Source: Acidimicrobiales bacterium
GTDB lineage: Bacteria; Actinomycetota; Acidimicrobiia; Acidimicrobiales; RAAP-2
DNA: 19,880 nt
Direction: 5' to 3'
Assembly (NCBI GenBank): GCA_030044045.1
Contig: JASHWO010000113.1
Coordinates: forward strand, 1 to 19,880
Below, in pieces: positions 1-6,639 of the stretch; position 1 is the first letter of the stretch; each line of letters opens with the position of its first letter. A model generated the notes under the pieces. The model was not told where the DNA came from and searched no databases. It was given only the letters and a program-made list of their open reading frames with translations. Made by a program: the position numbers and the translations under genes.

Positions 1-717
1 GTCCGGCCCACGCCGGCAGGGCGGCGCCTGGTCGAGCACGCCGGCCGGATCCTCCTGCGCGTCGACGTGGCCCGAAGCGAGCTGGCCCGGGTCGACGGCG
101 TCGAGCGGGAGCTGCGCGTCGACGCCTGTCCCCTGGCGGCGCCGGCCGCCCTCGCCGGCAGCCTGCGCCAGCTCCGCCGGGCCCGTCCGGCCCTGCGGGT
201 GCTGGTGCGCTCGACCGACGCCCCCACCGCGCTGGCCGACCTGGCCACCGGCGCGGTGGACGTGGCACTGGTCGACGGCCTCAGCGCACCGGGCAACCCG
301 CTGGCCATGACCGAGGCCGGGCTGTTCTCCACCACCGCCCTGGCCGAGGAGCGGCTGGTGCTGGTCCTGCCCCAGGACCACCCGCTGGCCTCCCGGCACG
401 GGCTCGACCTGTCGGCGCTGGTGGACGCGCCCTGGGTCATGGCGCCCCGCCTGGCGGGTGGTCCGGCCCTCCCCACACTGCGGGGGGCGGTGACCTACGA
501 AGGGACCGACGTCGTCACCTTGTTGAACCTCGTGGCCTCCGGCCACGGCACCGCCCTCCTGCCCGAGTCGACGCCGGTGCTGGCCACCGGCGTGGCGACC
601 GTCCCGCTTCGCCAACCCGACCTCGTCCACCGCACCGAGGTGCTGGTCCTGCGGGAGCCCGGTGCCGGTGCCCGGACCCTGGTCGACGCTCTGGGGGACC
701 GGGCACGGCTCGGGTGA
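1..717 (+). CDS. LysR-family transcriptional regulator, C-terminal part (5' end outside window)
   Basis: The reading frame is open from base 1, so the gene begins upstream of the window. The first residues (RPTPAGRRLVEHAGRIL) match the end of the LysR winged helix-turn-helix and its linker helix, where 'LTPAGRxLxxxA' is the family signature. The rest is a LysR substrate-binding domain: two Rossmann-like lobes, with 'AVDVALVDG' and 'ERLVLVLPQDHPLA' being typical strands of lobe I/II, and 'LVASGHGTALLPE' the usual region near the effector pocket. LysR proteins are DNA-binding activators or repressors that respond to a small ligand; the ligand and targets cannot be read here because the divergent neighbour lies outside. 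About 239 of roughly 300 residues are present. An in-frame GTG at 67 is internal, not the true start. The next gene on this strand is only a fragment. Confidence 0.93.
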   Translation, partial: VRPTPAGRRLVEHAGRILLRVDVARSELARVDGVERELRVDACPLAAPAALAGSLRQLRRARPALRVLVRSTDAPTALADLATGAVDVALVDGLSAPGNPLAMTEAGLFSTTALAEERLVLVLPQDHPLASRHGLDLSALVDAPWVMAPRLAGGPALPTLRGAVTYEGTDVVTLLNLVASGHGTALLPESTPVLATGVATVPLRQPDLVHRTEVLVLREPGAGARTLVDALGDRARLG

Positions 718-757
718 GCACAGCGGTGCACCCCGGGGAACTGATGGGCTCGCGGGC

Positions 758-926
758 ATGAGGCACGACGACGAGATCGACATCTCCGGCGAGACCGCCC
801 GGGGACTGGTACGGGACCAGTTCCCCGAATGGGCGCAGCTCCCGGTCCGGCGCGTCCGATCCGGCGGGACGGTCAACGCGATCTTCCGGATCGGCAACGG
901 GCTCGCCGGGCGCTTCCCTCTCCGGG
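758..926 (+). pseudogene. Aminoglycoside phosphotransferase-like gene, N-terminal stub
   Basis: An ATG at 758 opens about 56 residues resembling the N-terminus of actinobacterial APH-family kinases: 'ISGETARGLVRDQFPEWAQLPVRRV' is the leading helix, and 'SGGTVNAIFRIGNGLAGRFP' is the glycine-rich nucleotide-binding strand pair (normally '...AVRLP'). After about base 926 the similarity stops abruptly, and the frame continues as low-complexity sequence antisense to the next gene. The Brenner/HxD catalytic loop and the rest of the roughly 300-residue enzyme are absent, so this is a 5' remnant. It follows the LysR stop by 40 bp. The family assignment is from recognised motifs, not a search. Confidence 0.6.
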
Positions 927-988
927 CCGCTGAACCCAGCCGTCGCCGGACGATCGCCGGGCACGCGCCCGCTGCCGCGGCAGGGGCC

Positions 989-1513
989 CTATGTGCGCTG
1001 CGGCGCGGCGCGAGCGGGTGCCTTGCCGCCAGCACCTGCCTTGCCGTCAGCATCCGCCTTGGGCCGACCGGGGGGGCGGATGATCTTCGCCTTGGCCAGC
1101 ACCGAGGATCTGACCCCGAGGGCGCGCCAGGACGAGTAGGCGATGCCCTGGCGCTCGCCGTAGGCCCGCGCCACCCGGATGAACTCCTGCTCGTACCGGG
1201 TGAAATCGGACCTCTCAGTACTCCGTTCGAGCTTCGCCTCGAGATCCCGGCGCTCTTGGAGCAGGAGGAGCCGAGTGACCGACCGGGCGTGGGCCAGGTC
1301 CTGGTCGATCTGGCGCAACCGCCCGGCCAGTGTGTCAGGAGAACGGTGAGGGCCCCGACGAGACGGCTTGGTCTGCAGGGCCTCCAGGTACCGGCGGACG
1401 ACCCGCTCCTCCTCGCGGTGCCGGGGCCGGGACCGGCCGGTGGTCGTCCCGGACGGATCGGTCGGAGTCGTAGCGACGGCCGGATCGGTCACGACGGAAG
1501 AGTAACGCTTCAT
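989..1513 (-). CDS. Hypothetical protein, basic coiled-coil with C-terminal DNA-binding-like motif
   Basis: 174 residues from an ATG at 1513. Extending upstream gives a Cys/Arg-rich stretch that is antisense to a hipB relic, so the shorter start is preferred. The N-terminus is Ser/Thr/Pro-rich. A charged central region (about 40-105: 'RQIDQDLAHARSVTRLLLLQERRDLEAKLER') should form a coiled coil. The segment at about 110-150 ('YEQEFIRVARAYGERQGIAYSSWRALGVRSSVLAKAKI') resembles a small helical motif found at the C-terminus of many unnamed actinobacterial proteins. The tail is rich in Lys, Ala and Gly. The composition suggests a nucleic-acid-associated or nucleoid-type protein, but no function is established. 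There is no clear Shine-Dalgarno; a -10-like TATCAA lies 7 nt before the ATG, hinting at a leaderless mRNA. Confidence 0.7.
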   Translation of the reverse strand: MKRYSSVVTDPAVATTPTDPSGTTTGRSRPRHREEERVVRRYLEALQTKPSRRGPHRSPDTLAGRLRQIDQDLAHARSVTRLLLLQERRDLEAKLERSTERSDFTRYEQEFIRVARAYGERQGIAYSSWRALGVRSSVLAKAKIIRPPGRPKADADGKAGAGGKAPARAAPQRT

Positions 1514-1560
1514 GCAGTAGTTGATACGAGAACAGTGATTACCATCATCTCTGGGCCCGC

Positions 1561-1650
1561 TGTCTCGATATCCGGACACGACGGGTCGGGACATGTCGAC
1601 ATCCCCACGCCGTACCCGGTCCCTACCGCATCTACCGTGCCGCGTCACTC
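1561..1650 (+). repeat. Relic copy of the hipB promoter and 5' end
   Basis: This stretch matches the hipB control region and start at 3514-3602. The shared blocks are GATATCC, ATGTCGACA, and a nearly exact run beginning GTACCCGGTCCCTACCGC and continuing to GCGTCACT. The copy is shifted out of frame by small indels between the ATG at about 1593 and the conserved block, and it stops at about 1650 before the helix-turn-helix is encoded. It therefore encodes nothing, but it keeps operator-like half-sites. It lies between the divergent gene at 989-1513 and the metal transporter. Confidence 0.75.
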
Positions 1651-1703
1651 CTGATCCCGATCCTTCCGGGCGGCGCTCGTACCTGCACCGTCTCCCCTAT
1701 AGC

Positions 1704-1729
1704 GATATATTCGCACCTTTGAATATATC
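1704..1729. promoter_or_regulatory. ArsR/SmtB-type operator upstream of CDF transporter
   Basis: A perfect 9-bp inverted repeat, GATATATTC - 8 nt - GAATATATC, sits 22 bp before the GTG start of the cation transporter in an AT-rich island inside GC-rich DNA. The size and AT-rich dyad are those bound by metal-sensing ArsR/SmtB/CmtR-type repressors. No such regulator is adjacent; the nearest ArsR gene in the window is at 7725. Metal-responsive control of the transporter is an inference. Confidence 0.7.
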
Positions 1730-1751
1730 ATGAGTTTCGGAATAAGGTTCG

Positions 1752-2894
1752 GTGTCGAGACCTATGGGCACCGACCACGACCAGCATCACCGCGGGCATG
1801 CCGTTGGGCTTTTTCACGGTCATGACCACGACCATGGCGGGAACGGCCGCGAGCACCGGCACGGGTCGTCGCCGTGGTCCCGGATCCGCCACGCCGTTTC
1901 GGGCGTGGCGGAGGCCCACTCCCATGACGTCGCCGATCAGGTGGACCCGGTGCTGGAGGCCGACACGGAGGGCCGCCGGGCGCTGTTCCGGAGCCTGGGC
2001 ATCCTCGGGGTCACCGCCGCCCTCCAACTGGCGGTGGCCGGGTGCTCCGGGTCGGTCGCGCTGCTGGGCGACGGGCTGCACAACGTGGCCGACGCTCTGA
2101 CTGCGGTGCCGCTCCTCATCGCGTTCGGCCTGGCCCGCAGGCCGCCGACCAAACGCTACACCTACGGCTACGGCCGGGCCGAGGACCTCGCCGGGCTGTT
2201 CGTGATCGCCATGATCACCATCTCCTCGGTCCTGGCTGCAGGGGAAGCCGTCGACCGGCTCGTCCACCCCCAGCACATCAGCGACCTGTGGGCCGTCGCC
2301 CTCGCCGCGGTCGCCGGGTTCGCCGGCAACGAGATCGTGGCCCGCTACCGGATCAGGGTCGGCCGGCGCATCGGCAGCGCCGCCCTGGCCGCCGACGGCC
2401 TCCACGCCCGCACCGACGGGTTCACCAGCCTCGCCGTGCTCTGCGGCGCGGCCGGCGTGGCGATCGGTTGGCAGGACGCCGACCCAGTCGTCGGCCTGGT
2501 TATCACCGTCGCCATCCTCGGCGTGCTGCGCTCCGCCGTCCGCCAGGTCGGCGCCCGTCTCCTCGACGCCGTCGACCCCGCCCTCGTCGACCAGGCCACC
2601 GCCGCGGTCACCGGCGTGGCCGGCGTGGTCAGCGTCCGAGAACTGCACATCCGCTGGGTCGGCCACACCCTCCGGGCCGAGATCGACGCCACCGTCGATC
2701 CCGGGCTGACCGTTTCCCAGGCTCACGACGTCGCCCACCACGCCGAGCGGCACCTGCTCCGCCAAGTTCCCAGGCTCACCGCGGCCACCATCCACACCAG
2801 CCCCACCGGCGCCCACCCTCACCCCACTTCGGCGTCGAAGGTCGTCCCCGCTCACCGCTCGTTCAACCGCTGGAGAGCCGGGGAGACGGCGTAG
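1752..2894 (+). CDS. Cation diffusion facilitator (CDF) family metal efflux transporter
   Basis: 380 residues if started at GTG 1752, 376 from ATG 1764; neither has a strong ribosome-binding site. The first 60 residues are rich in His (HDQHH, HGHDHDHGG, HRHG, HSHD), a likely cytoplasmic metal-binding tail. Six hydrophobic segments follow. The CDF transport-site motifs are present in the second (GDGLHNVAD, about 106-114) and fifth (ADGLHARTD, about 214-222) membrane helices, each with the HxxxD pair. 'YTYGYGRAEDLAGLF' is the conserved loop before helix III. The C-terminal portion (about 285-355) is the ferredoxin-like cytoplasmic domain that mediates dimerisation and metal sensing. CDF proteins exchange Zn2+, Cd2+ or Co2+ for protons at the cytoplasmic membrane. 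The operator just upstream supports metal-regulated expression. The exact metal cannot be told. Confidence 0.93.
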   Translation: MSRPMGTDHDQHHRGHAVGLFHGHDHDHGGNGREHRHGSSPWSRIRHAVSGVAEAHSHDVADQVDPVLEADTEGRRALFRSLGILGVTAALQLAVAGCSGSVALLGDGLHNVADALTAVPLLIAFGLARRPPTKRYTYGYGRAEDLAGLFVIAMITISSVLAAGEAVDRLVHPQHISDLWAVALAAVAGFAGNEIVARYRIRVGRRIGSAALAADGLHARTDGFTSLAVLCGAAGVAIGWQDADPVVGLVITVAILGVLRSAVRQVGARLLDAVDPALVDQATAAVTGVAGVVSVRELHIRWVGHTLRAEIDATVDPGLTVSQAHDVAHHAERHLLRQVPRLTAATIHTSPTGAHPHPTSASKVVPAHRSFNRWRAGETA

Positions 2895-2945
2895 CACCCG
2901 CCGCCGTCCGGGTACGCCTGGACCACCTGGCGGCAATGTGCCGCG

Positions 2946-3428
2946 CTACGCGTCGGCGGAGCCCTCCGGGATGGAATTGCAGACTTCGGCGATGATGCGC
3001 TGGATCGCCTCGTCCTGGGCCAGCAGGTGCGCCTGGATCTGCTGCGCCTCCTCCAGCACGGCCGCGGCGTCCTTGTAGGTGGCCTCAGCCCTTGCGTCAG
3101 CCGCCTTCGCCTGGATGTTCTGCCCGACGATGATCACCGGCAACAACACCAGCTGCAGGAAGCTCGACGAGATCCACAGGATCAGCAGCTGCGTCGAGTG
3201 CACGTTGTCGGGCAGGCTGATGAAGGCGATCGCCGCGAAGACGTAGGCGGCCCACATCGTGCCTACGATGACCGTGATCCGCAGTCCCACTTTGGCGTTG
3301 AGCCGACCCACCACATTGTCCCCGTGCACCTCGGCGGCGGCGGCGTGCACCTTGGGTGGCCCCTCTGCCTTGCGGGCCTCGATGCGGGGGTGCGGGACGT
3401 AGTCGAAGAGCCTGGTCATACGACGCAT
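2946..3428 (-). CDS. Small membrane protein, DUF1003-like
   Basis: 160 residues. The ATG at 3428 is preceded by GGA with a 7-nt spacer; another ATG at 3419 and a TTG at 3452 are alternatives. The layout is a basic soluble N-terminus (about 1-50), then two hydrophobic segments ('ITVIVGTMWAAYVFAAIAFI' and 'LLILWISSSFLQLVLLPVII'), then 'VGQNIQ' and an alpha-helical, Ala/Glu/Gln-rich C-terminal coiled coil (about 110-160). This two-helix plus coiled-coil arrangement, with a Q-N after the second helix, resembles DUF1003 and related small actinobacterial membrane proteins of unknown role. It is divergent from hipB and convergent with the CDF transporter. Function unknown. Confidence 0.8.
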   Translation of the reverse strand: MRRMTRLFDYVPHPRIEARKAEGPPKVHAAAAEVHGDNVVGRLNAKVGLRITVIVGTMWAAYVFAAIAFISLPDNVHSTQLLILWISSSFLQLVLLPVIIVGQNIQAKAADARAEATYKDAAAVLEEAQQIQAHLLAQDEAIQRIIAEVCNSIPEGSADA

Positions 3429-3488
3429 CTTTACATCCGTCCACGCATCCAACTCCGACGCCGCAACCGGTGAGGCCGCGGCCTGCCG

Positions 3489-3550
3489 GGATATCCAGAC
3501 ACGATAGGTATGTCGGGATATCCAGGAACTACTACGATGTCCGGATATGT
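3489..3550. promoter_or_regulatory. Three-site hipB operator, 27-bp period
   Basis: GGATATCC occurs at 3489-3496 and 3516-3523, and a related GGATATGT at 3543-3550; the starts are exactly 27 bp apart. Read as half-sites this gives TATCC-N19-GGATA twice. In E. coli, HipB binds TATCC-N8-GGATA operators, so the half-site is the same but the spacing differs. The third site overlaps the hipB ATG at 3547. A -10-like TACGAT at 3533-3538 lies between sites two and three. Autorepression by HipB is inferred. Confidence 0.75.
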
Positions 3551-3792
3551 CGACAGGTCACGCGGTACCCGGTCCCTACCGCATCTACCGCGCGGCGTCA
3601 CTGGGTGACGCCCTCCGCCACTACCGGGCCGAGGCCGGACTGACCCAGGCACAACTAGCCGAGGCGACGGGCCTGCAGCGGAGCTATCTGTCCGAGTTGG
3701 AGCGCGGCAAGGAGACCGAGCAGCTCACCAGGATCCTCCGCCTGCTCCGGCACCTGGGCGTGCGGATGACGTTGGACAAGGCTGACTGGTAA
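3547..3792 (+). CDS. hipB: HipB-like XRE-family antitoxin/repressor
   Basis: 81 residues. A helix-turn-helix of the Cro/C1 (XRE) type spans about 20-60: 'LGDALRHYRAEAGLTQAQLAEATGLQRSYLSELERGKET', followed by 'LLRHLGVRMTLDK', the usual end of short HipB proteins. HipB neutralises the HipA kinase and represses its own operon. The stop overlaps the ATG of the following hipA-like gene (TAATG), the normal translational coupling. The upstream 27-bp-spaced operator supports autoregulation. Because the partner toxin gene is broken, this may now be an orphan repressor. The symbol is by family, not by proven orthology. Confidence 0.9.
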   Translation: MSTGHAVPGPYRIYRAASLGDALRHYRAEAGLTQAQLAEATGLQRSYLSELERGKETEQLTRILRLLRHLGVRMTLDKADW

Positions 3793-4667
3793 TGGCCAAC
3801 GAGTTGGCCGTCTGGCTCTACGGGGACCACGTCGCCTCGATCGAACGCGACCGCCGCGGGTCGCGGCTGACGTACACGGACACGGCGCTCGAACGGTATC
3901 CGCTCGGTACGCCGCTCCTCACGCTCTCCCTCCCCGTCGCGGCGCGCACCTACCCCCAGGGGGTGGTGCGATCGTTCCTCGACGGCCTGCTCCCCGAGGG
4001 AGCGGCCAGGAGGGCCATCGCCCGCGACGTCGGCGAGCCACCGAGCACCTCGGCCTCCCGGTCGCCGAGGTCGACACGACGGTGATCGTCGGCCGCAAGC
4101 TCCTCGTGGTCGAACGGTACGACCGAGATGTGGCCACCGGCGGCACGGTACAGCGGATCCATCAAGAGGACTTCTGCCAGGCGATCGGCATCCCTCCCGA
4201 GACGAAGTACGAGGAGGATGGCGGGCCGTCCTTGTCCCGAATCGCCGGCATCCTGGCGACGGGGCGACCCCTGGTTCGTTGGAGCGCCTGTTCGGGGGGT
4301 CGTCCTGAACAGCCTCCTGGGAAACGGGGACGCGCATGCGAAGAACTTCTCGGTCCTCCACGAGCGTTCCGGCGCCCTTCGGCTGAGCCCCCTCTACGAC
4401 CTCCTCTCCACCCTGCACTACGGGGACGACCACCTGGCAATGTCCGTGGACGGCGTGCGCCGCACGAGTCGAGTGAGGAGTGATCACATCCTGGCGGAAG
4501 CGACGAAGCGGGGGGTGGGGAGGACTGCCGCGTCCGACGTGATCGACGGTCTCCTGTCACGAGCGGGCGACGCCGTCGCCGCGGCCTGGGACGAGACTCC
4601 GGACGTCCCGGATGGACTCGTCGCGACGGTTACGGAGCAGCTCGAGCGAGTGGCGACCGGAGCGTAG
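3792..4667 (+). pseudogene. hipA: HipA-family kinase toxin, internally deleted and frameshifted
   Basis: Three reading frames must be joined to read this gene. The first (3792 to about 4035) gives the HipA N-terminal subdomain: 'LAVWLYGDHVASIERD', 'YPLGTPLLTLSLPV', 'FLDGLLPEGAARRAIARDVG'. At about 4040 it jumps to a frame reading 'EHLGLPVAEV...KLLVVERYDR...QEDFCQAIGI', which normally lies about 100 residues later, so the segment with the Ser-loop and ATP-binding core is missing. Near 4255-4300 it shifts again, through 'LERLFGG', into 'VVLNSLLGNGDAHAKNFS' (catalytic loop) and 'LSPLYDLLST'. The total is 876 bp against about 1.2 kb for a full gene. HipA phosphorylates glutamyl-tRNA synthetase; this version cannot. 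One shift sits at a run of six G, so a sequencing error could explain that one, but not the deletion. Confidence 0.85.
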
Positions 4668-4683
4668 GGACCATCGCGAAGGC

Positions 4684-4740
4684 GACGGTGGCGGCCGAGT
4701 CGCTCGACGGCCCCATCCTCCGGGCGCGGTTCGAACAGGG
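4684..4740. repeat. Dispersed repeat block A, copy 1
   Basis: This stretch beginning GACGGTGGCGGCCGAGTCGC and ending GGTTCGAACAGGG matches 11857-11914 (GACGCCGTGGCGGCCGGGTC ... GGTTCGAACACGG) with only scattered differences and small indels. It directly follows the hipA remnant. No coding role is visible; both copies lie between TA loci. The origin is unknown. Confidence 0.6.
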
Positions 4741-4773
4741 ATGCCACCGAACGGCGGTCGGGAACACGGCACC

Positions 4774-4799
4774 CAACGGAGCGCTTTCAAACCCGCCGG
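4774..4799. repeat. Dispersed repeat block B, copy 1
   Basis: CAACGGAGCGCTTTCAAACC and its following CGCCGG match 14749-14775 except for one inserted G and one A/G change. It sits between the hipA remnant and the end of the desaturase gene. Confidence 0.65.
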
Positions 4800-4821
4800 T
4801 GTCGACCAAGAGGCCGATCTG

Positions 4822-5592
4822 CTACTGGCGGGTTACCTTCACGGCAAAACGAACGCGGCGGACGGCAGCCAGGCGGAGTGCGACCAGTAGCCGGACTGCC
4901 CACCAGCCGGGGTCGAACTCCCGCTTGTGGAGCGAGAGCCGGGGCGACGTGGTCGCCGCGTGGTGGTTGTTGTGGAGACCCTCGCCGGCGACAAGCCAGG
5001 CCAACCACTGGTTGTTGGTGGCCAGATTGTCGTAGGGGCGCTTCCCCCACCAATGGCCGACGGCGTTGATCGCCCCCCCACCCAGGAGGTAGGTGGCGGC
5101 ATACACCAGGGCGGCGACCAGCCCGAGCCCCCAGCCCAGCGCCACTACGAGGATCAGGATCCCGATGGCCAGACCGAGGAGTGCTCGATCGAACAGCCAC
5201 CGGTCCCACCGGTCGGCCGGCAGGTCGCGGGCGTAGCGGGCCACGACGGCGGAGTCCCGGGCCACCTTGCGGTAGAGGCCGACGTTGCCGAACTGCACGG
5301 CCGAGTAGCCGAACAGGAACGGGGAGTGCGGATCCCCCTCCTTGTCGGTGAAGGCGTGATGCTTGCGATGGACAGCCACCCACTGGCGGGGCCGGGTGCC
5401 GGTGCCCACCCAGATAAGGAACCGGCAGACAGCCAGGGTCACGGGCGACAGAGTGATGGCCCGATGGGCCAGGGCACGGTGGAGATAGACGGTCGTGACG
5501 AAGAACGAGAACTCGGCCAGGACGAGCCCGATCAGGATGGCAACCATCACCGACCAAGGCAGGCCGAGGCCGTGGAGGAGCCCCTCAGGCAT
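4822..5592 (-). CDS. Membrane fatty-acid (acyl-CoA delta-9-type) desaturase
   Basis: 256 residues. The three histidine clusters of the stearoyl-CoA/acyl-lipid desaturase family are complete: HRALAH (38-43), HRKHH (75-79) and HNNHH within GEGLHNNHH (203-211). The additional His in 'NAVGHWWG' (about 176-183) is also present. These bind the di-iron centre that uses O2 to insert a double bond in a saturated acyl chain. Hydrophobic segments near 12-35, 50-65 and 136-170 fit the four-helix membrane topology. The length is at the short end for the bacterial family. The ATG at 5592 lacks a clear ribosome-binding site. It is convergent with the hipA remnant and has no operon partner; nearby 5593-5960 is non-coding. 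Its product probably adjusts membrane fluidity; the substrate form (CoA or lipid) is not known. Confidence 0.93.
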   Translation of the reverse strand: MPEGLLHGLGLPWSVMVAILIGLVLAEFSFFVTTVYLHRALAHRAITLSPVTLAVCRFLIWVGTGTRPRQWVAVHRKHHAFTDKEGDPHSPFLFGYSAVQFGNVGLYRKVARDSAVVARYARDLPADRWDRWLFDRALLGLAIGILILVVALGWGLGLVAALVYAATYLLGGGAINAVGHWWGKRPYDNLATNNQWLAWLVAGEGLHNNHHAATTSPRLSLHKREFDPGWWAVRLLVALRLAAVRRVRFAVKVTRQ

Positions 5593-5960
5593 TCGGGCTG
5601 ATCGGTGGATGGGAGAGGGGCAAACAGTCCGTCATGCACCCCCGATCGTAGGGCAGCGGAGAGAGCACCTCGTTCGAGGGACCATCCGAGGCCAACCCGA
5701 AGCCGGCCATCGAAGGGGCCGCCATTGGGTGATCCACCCCCGCCGTCCCTGCGGTCGCCGCCGACCGGTCACCGGCACTGTCCCCGCGACGTCGGCTATA
5801 CGCGCACGCCGCCGACCTGAACATTTACTAGAAACGAGGTCTTGCTATCGAGCACATTATCTGATATACATGGCAAAGAATTGATCGACATTGCGTCGTC
5901 AACTTCGGTTGATTCGAAGACCGTCGCAGCTGGCGGCTCATACACCAGCTCTCGGGGCTC
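5593..5960. other. Non-coding stretch with an AT-rich island
   Basis: No convincing gene is seen. The left part is GC-rich. Bases about 5815-5935 drop sharply in GC and contain TATA-like words (TTATCTGATATACATGG). It may hold the desaturase promoter on the minus strand near 5600, but no clear -35/-10 pair was found. Confidence 0.5.
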
Positions 5961-6332
5961 AACCCCCGATGGCTATACGTCGATGATCCGCCGTCCAGCG
6001 ACGGTGGACTTCCCTCCAGGGATCGCGCGAGCAGCGTCGGACGGACCGCCCATACGGGCGCCGGGGAGGGCAGTTCGGGACCGTCGCTGACCACGAACAG
6101 CTCCGGTCCAGCACCGAGGACCACCTGCCGGAGCCACACCGAGCCGCCATCCTCCGCCAGCGCAGTTATCACGTCCGGGTAGCCGGCGTCGACCGGCTTG
6201 TCGTACCAGCGGATGTGCGCCCGCTCCGGCCGACCGGCAGGCTGTCCGGCGCGAAGGACGAACAGCGCGCCCGAACCGTGCGCGGCATGACCGGCAACCA
6301 GGTCACGCGGTGCCTGCAGGCGACCGTTGAGG
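5960..6332 (-). pseudogene. Unidentified coding relic
   Basis: The minus strand reads about 120 residues with protein-like composition, including 'LVAGHAAHGSGALFVLRAG', 'DAGYPDVITALAEDGGSVWL' and 'GPELFVVSDGPELPSP'. It lacks a sensible start and runs into unrelated sequence at both ends. Its upstream part (6263-6332) matches 12641-12729, where the minus strand reads 'RLQRAPHDLVAGYAARGSGALL', so a shared gene was once present at both places. I do not recognise the family. Confidence 0.35.
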
Positions 6333-6587
6333 GTAGACGCCTCCGACCTTCTCCACGTGACCCGCGGCCTGCCCATGCTCCCCCGTCCAGACGACACCGG
6401 CCCTGGCCGCGCTCACCGCGTCGGCGGCCGCGATGCCGGCGTGCACCGCGTTGCCCGCCGTCGCCGCGAAGTTGCCGTGCCCCAGCGAGTCGGTGGCTGC
6501 CTGGAGGAACTCCTCTGCCTTGGCCAGATAAGCACGGACGTCCACTGGGGACGCCGGGCGCGTCGTGGTGGCGCGGCGAGGCGTCAT
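6303..6587 (-). pseudogene. HEPN-domain protein, C-terminally truncated
   Basis: From ATG 6587 the protein reads 'DVRAYLAKAEEFLQAATDSL' followed by 'GNFAATAGNAVHAGIAAADA', a typical HEPN four-helix core whose 'A(V)HAGIAAADA' helix is conserved in small actinobacterial HEPN proteins. After 'EHGQAAGHVEKVG' the expected last helices, with the R-x4-6-H-type nuclease motif region, are replaced by about 11 unrelated residues; total 94 residues against about 125 expected. HEPN proteins are often RNases or partners of nucleotidyltransferase antitoxins. No antitoxin is next to it, and upstream it abuts another broken gene. It is probably non-functional, although the frame itself is open. Confidence 0.65.
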
Positions 6588-6639
6588 CACGACGCCGTAC
6601 CGAGGGCGCCCAGGTCGGATCCAACGAGCGCCACCCCGG

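Noticed and set aside
662..1654. Plus-strand frame of 330 codons beginning inside LysR
   Set aside because: Only the part 758-926 looks like protein (APH stub); the rest is antisense to the gene at 989-1513.
1728..2936. Long open frame on the minus strand (402 codons)
   Set aside because: It is antisense to the CDF transporter and rich in Gly, Asp, Arg and Pro, the expected shadow of a GC-rich gene. The plus-strand frame has clear CDF motifs.
4557..5035. Short frames between hipA and the desaturase
   Set aside because: They overlap known genes or repeat blocks and have no domain features.
5825..5890. Short AT-rich open frame with TATA-like words
   Set aside because: The ATG here yields only four codons; the AT-rich patch shows no paired -35/-10 and no downstream gene.
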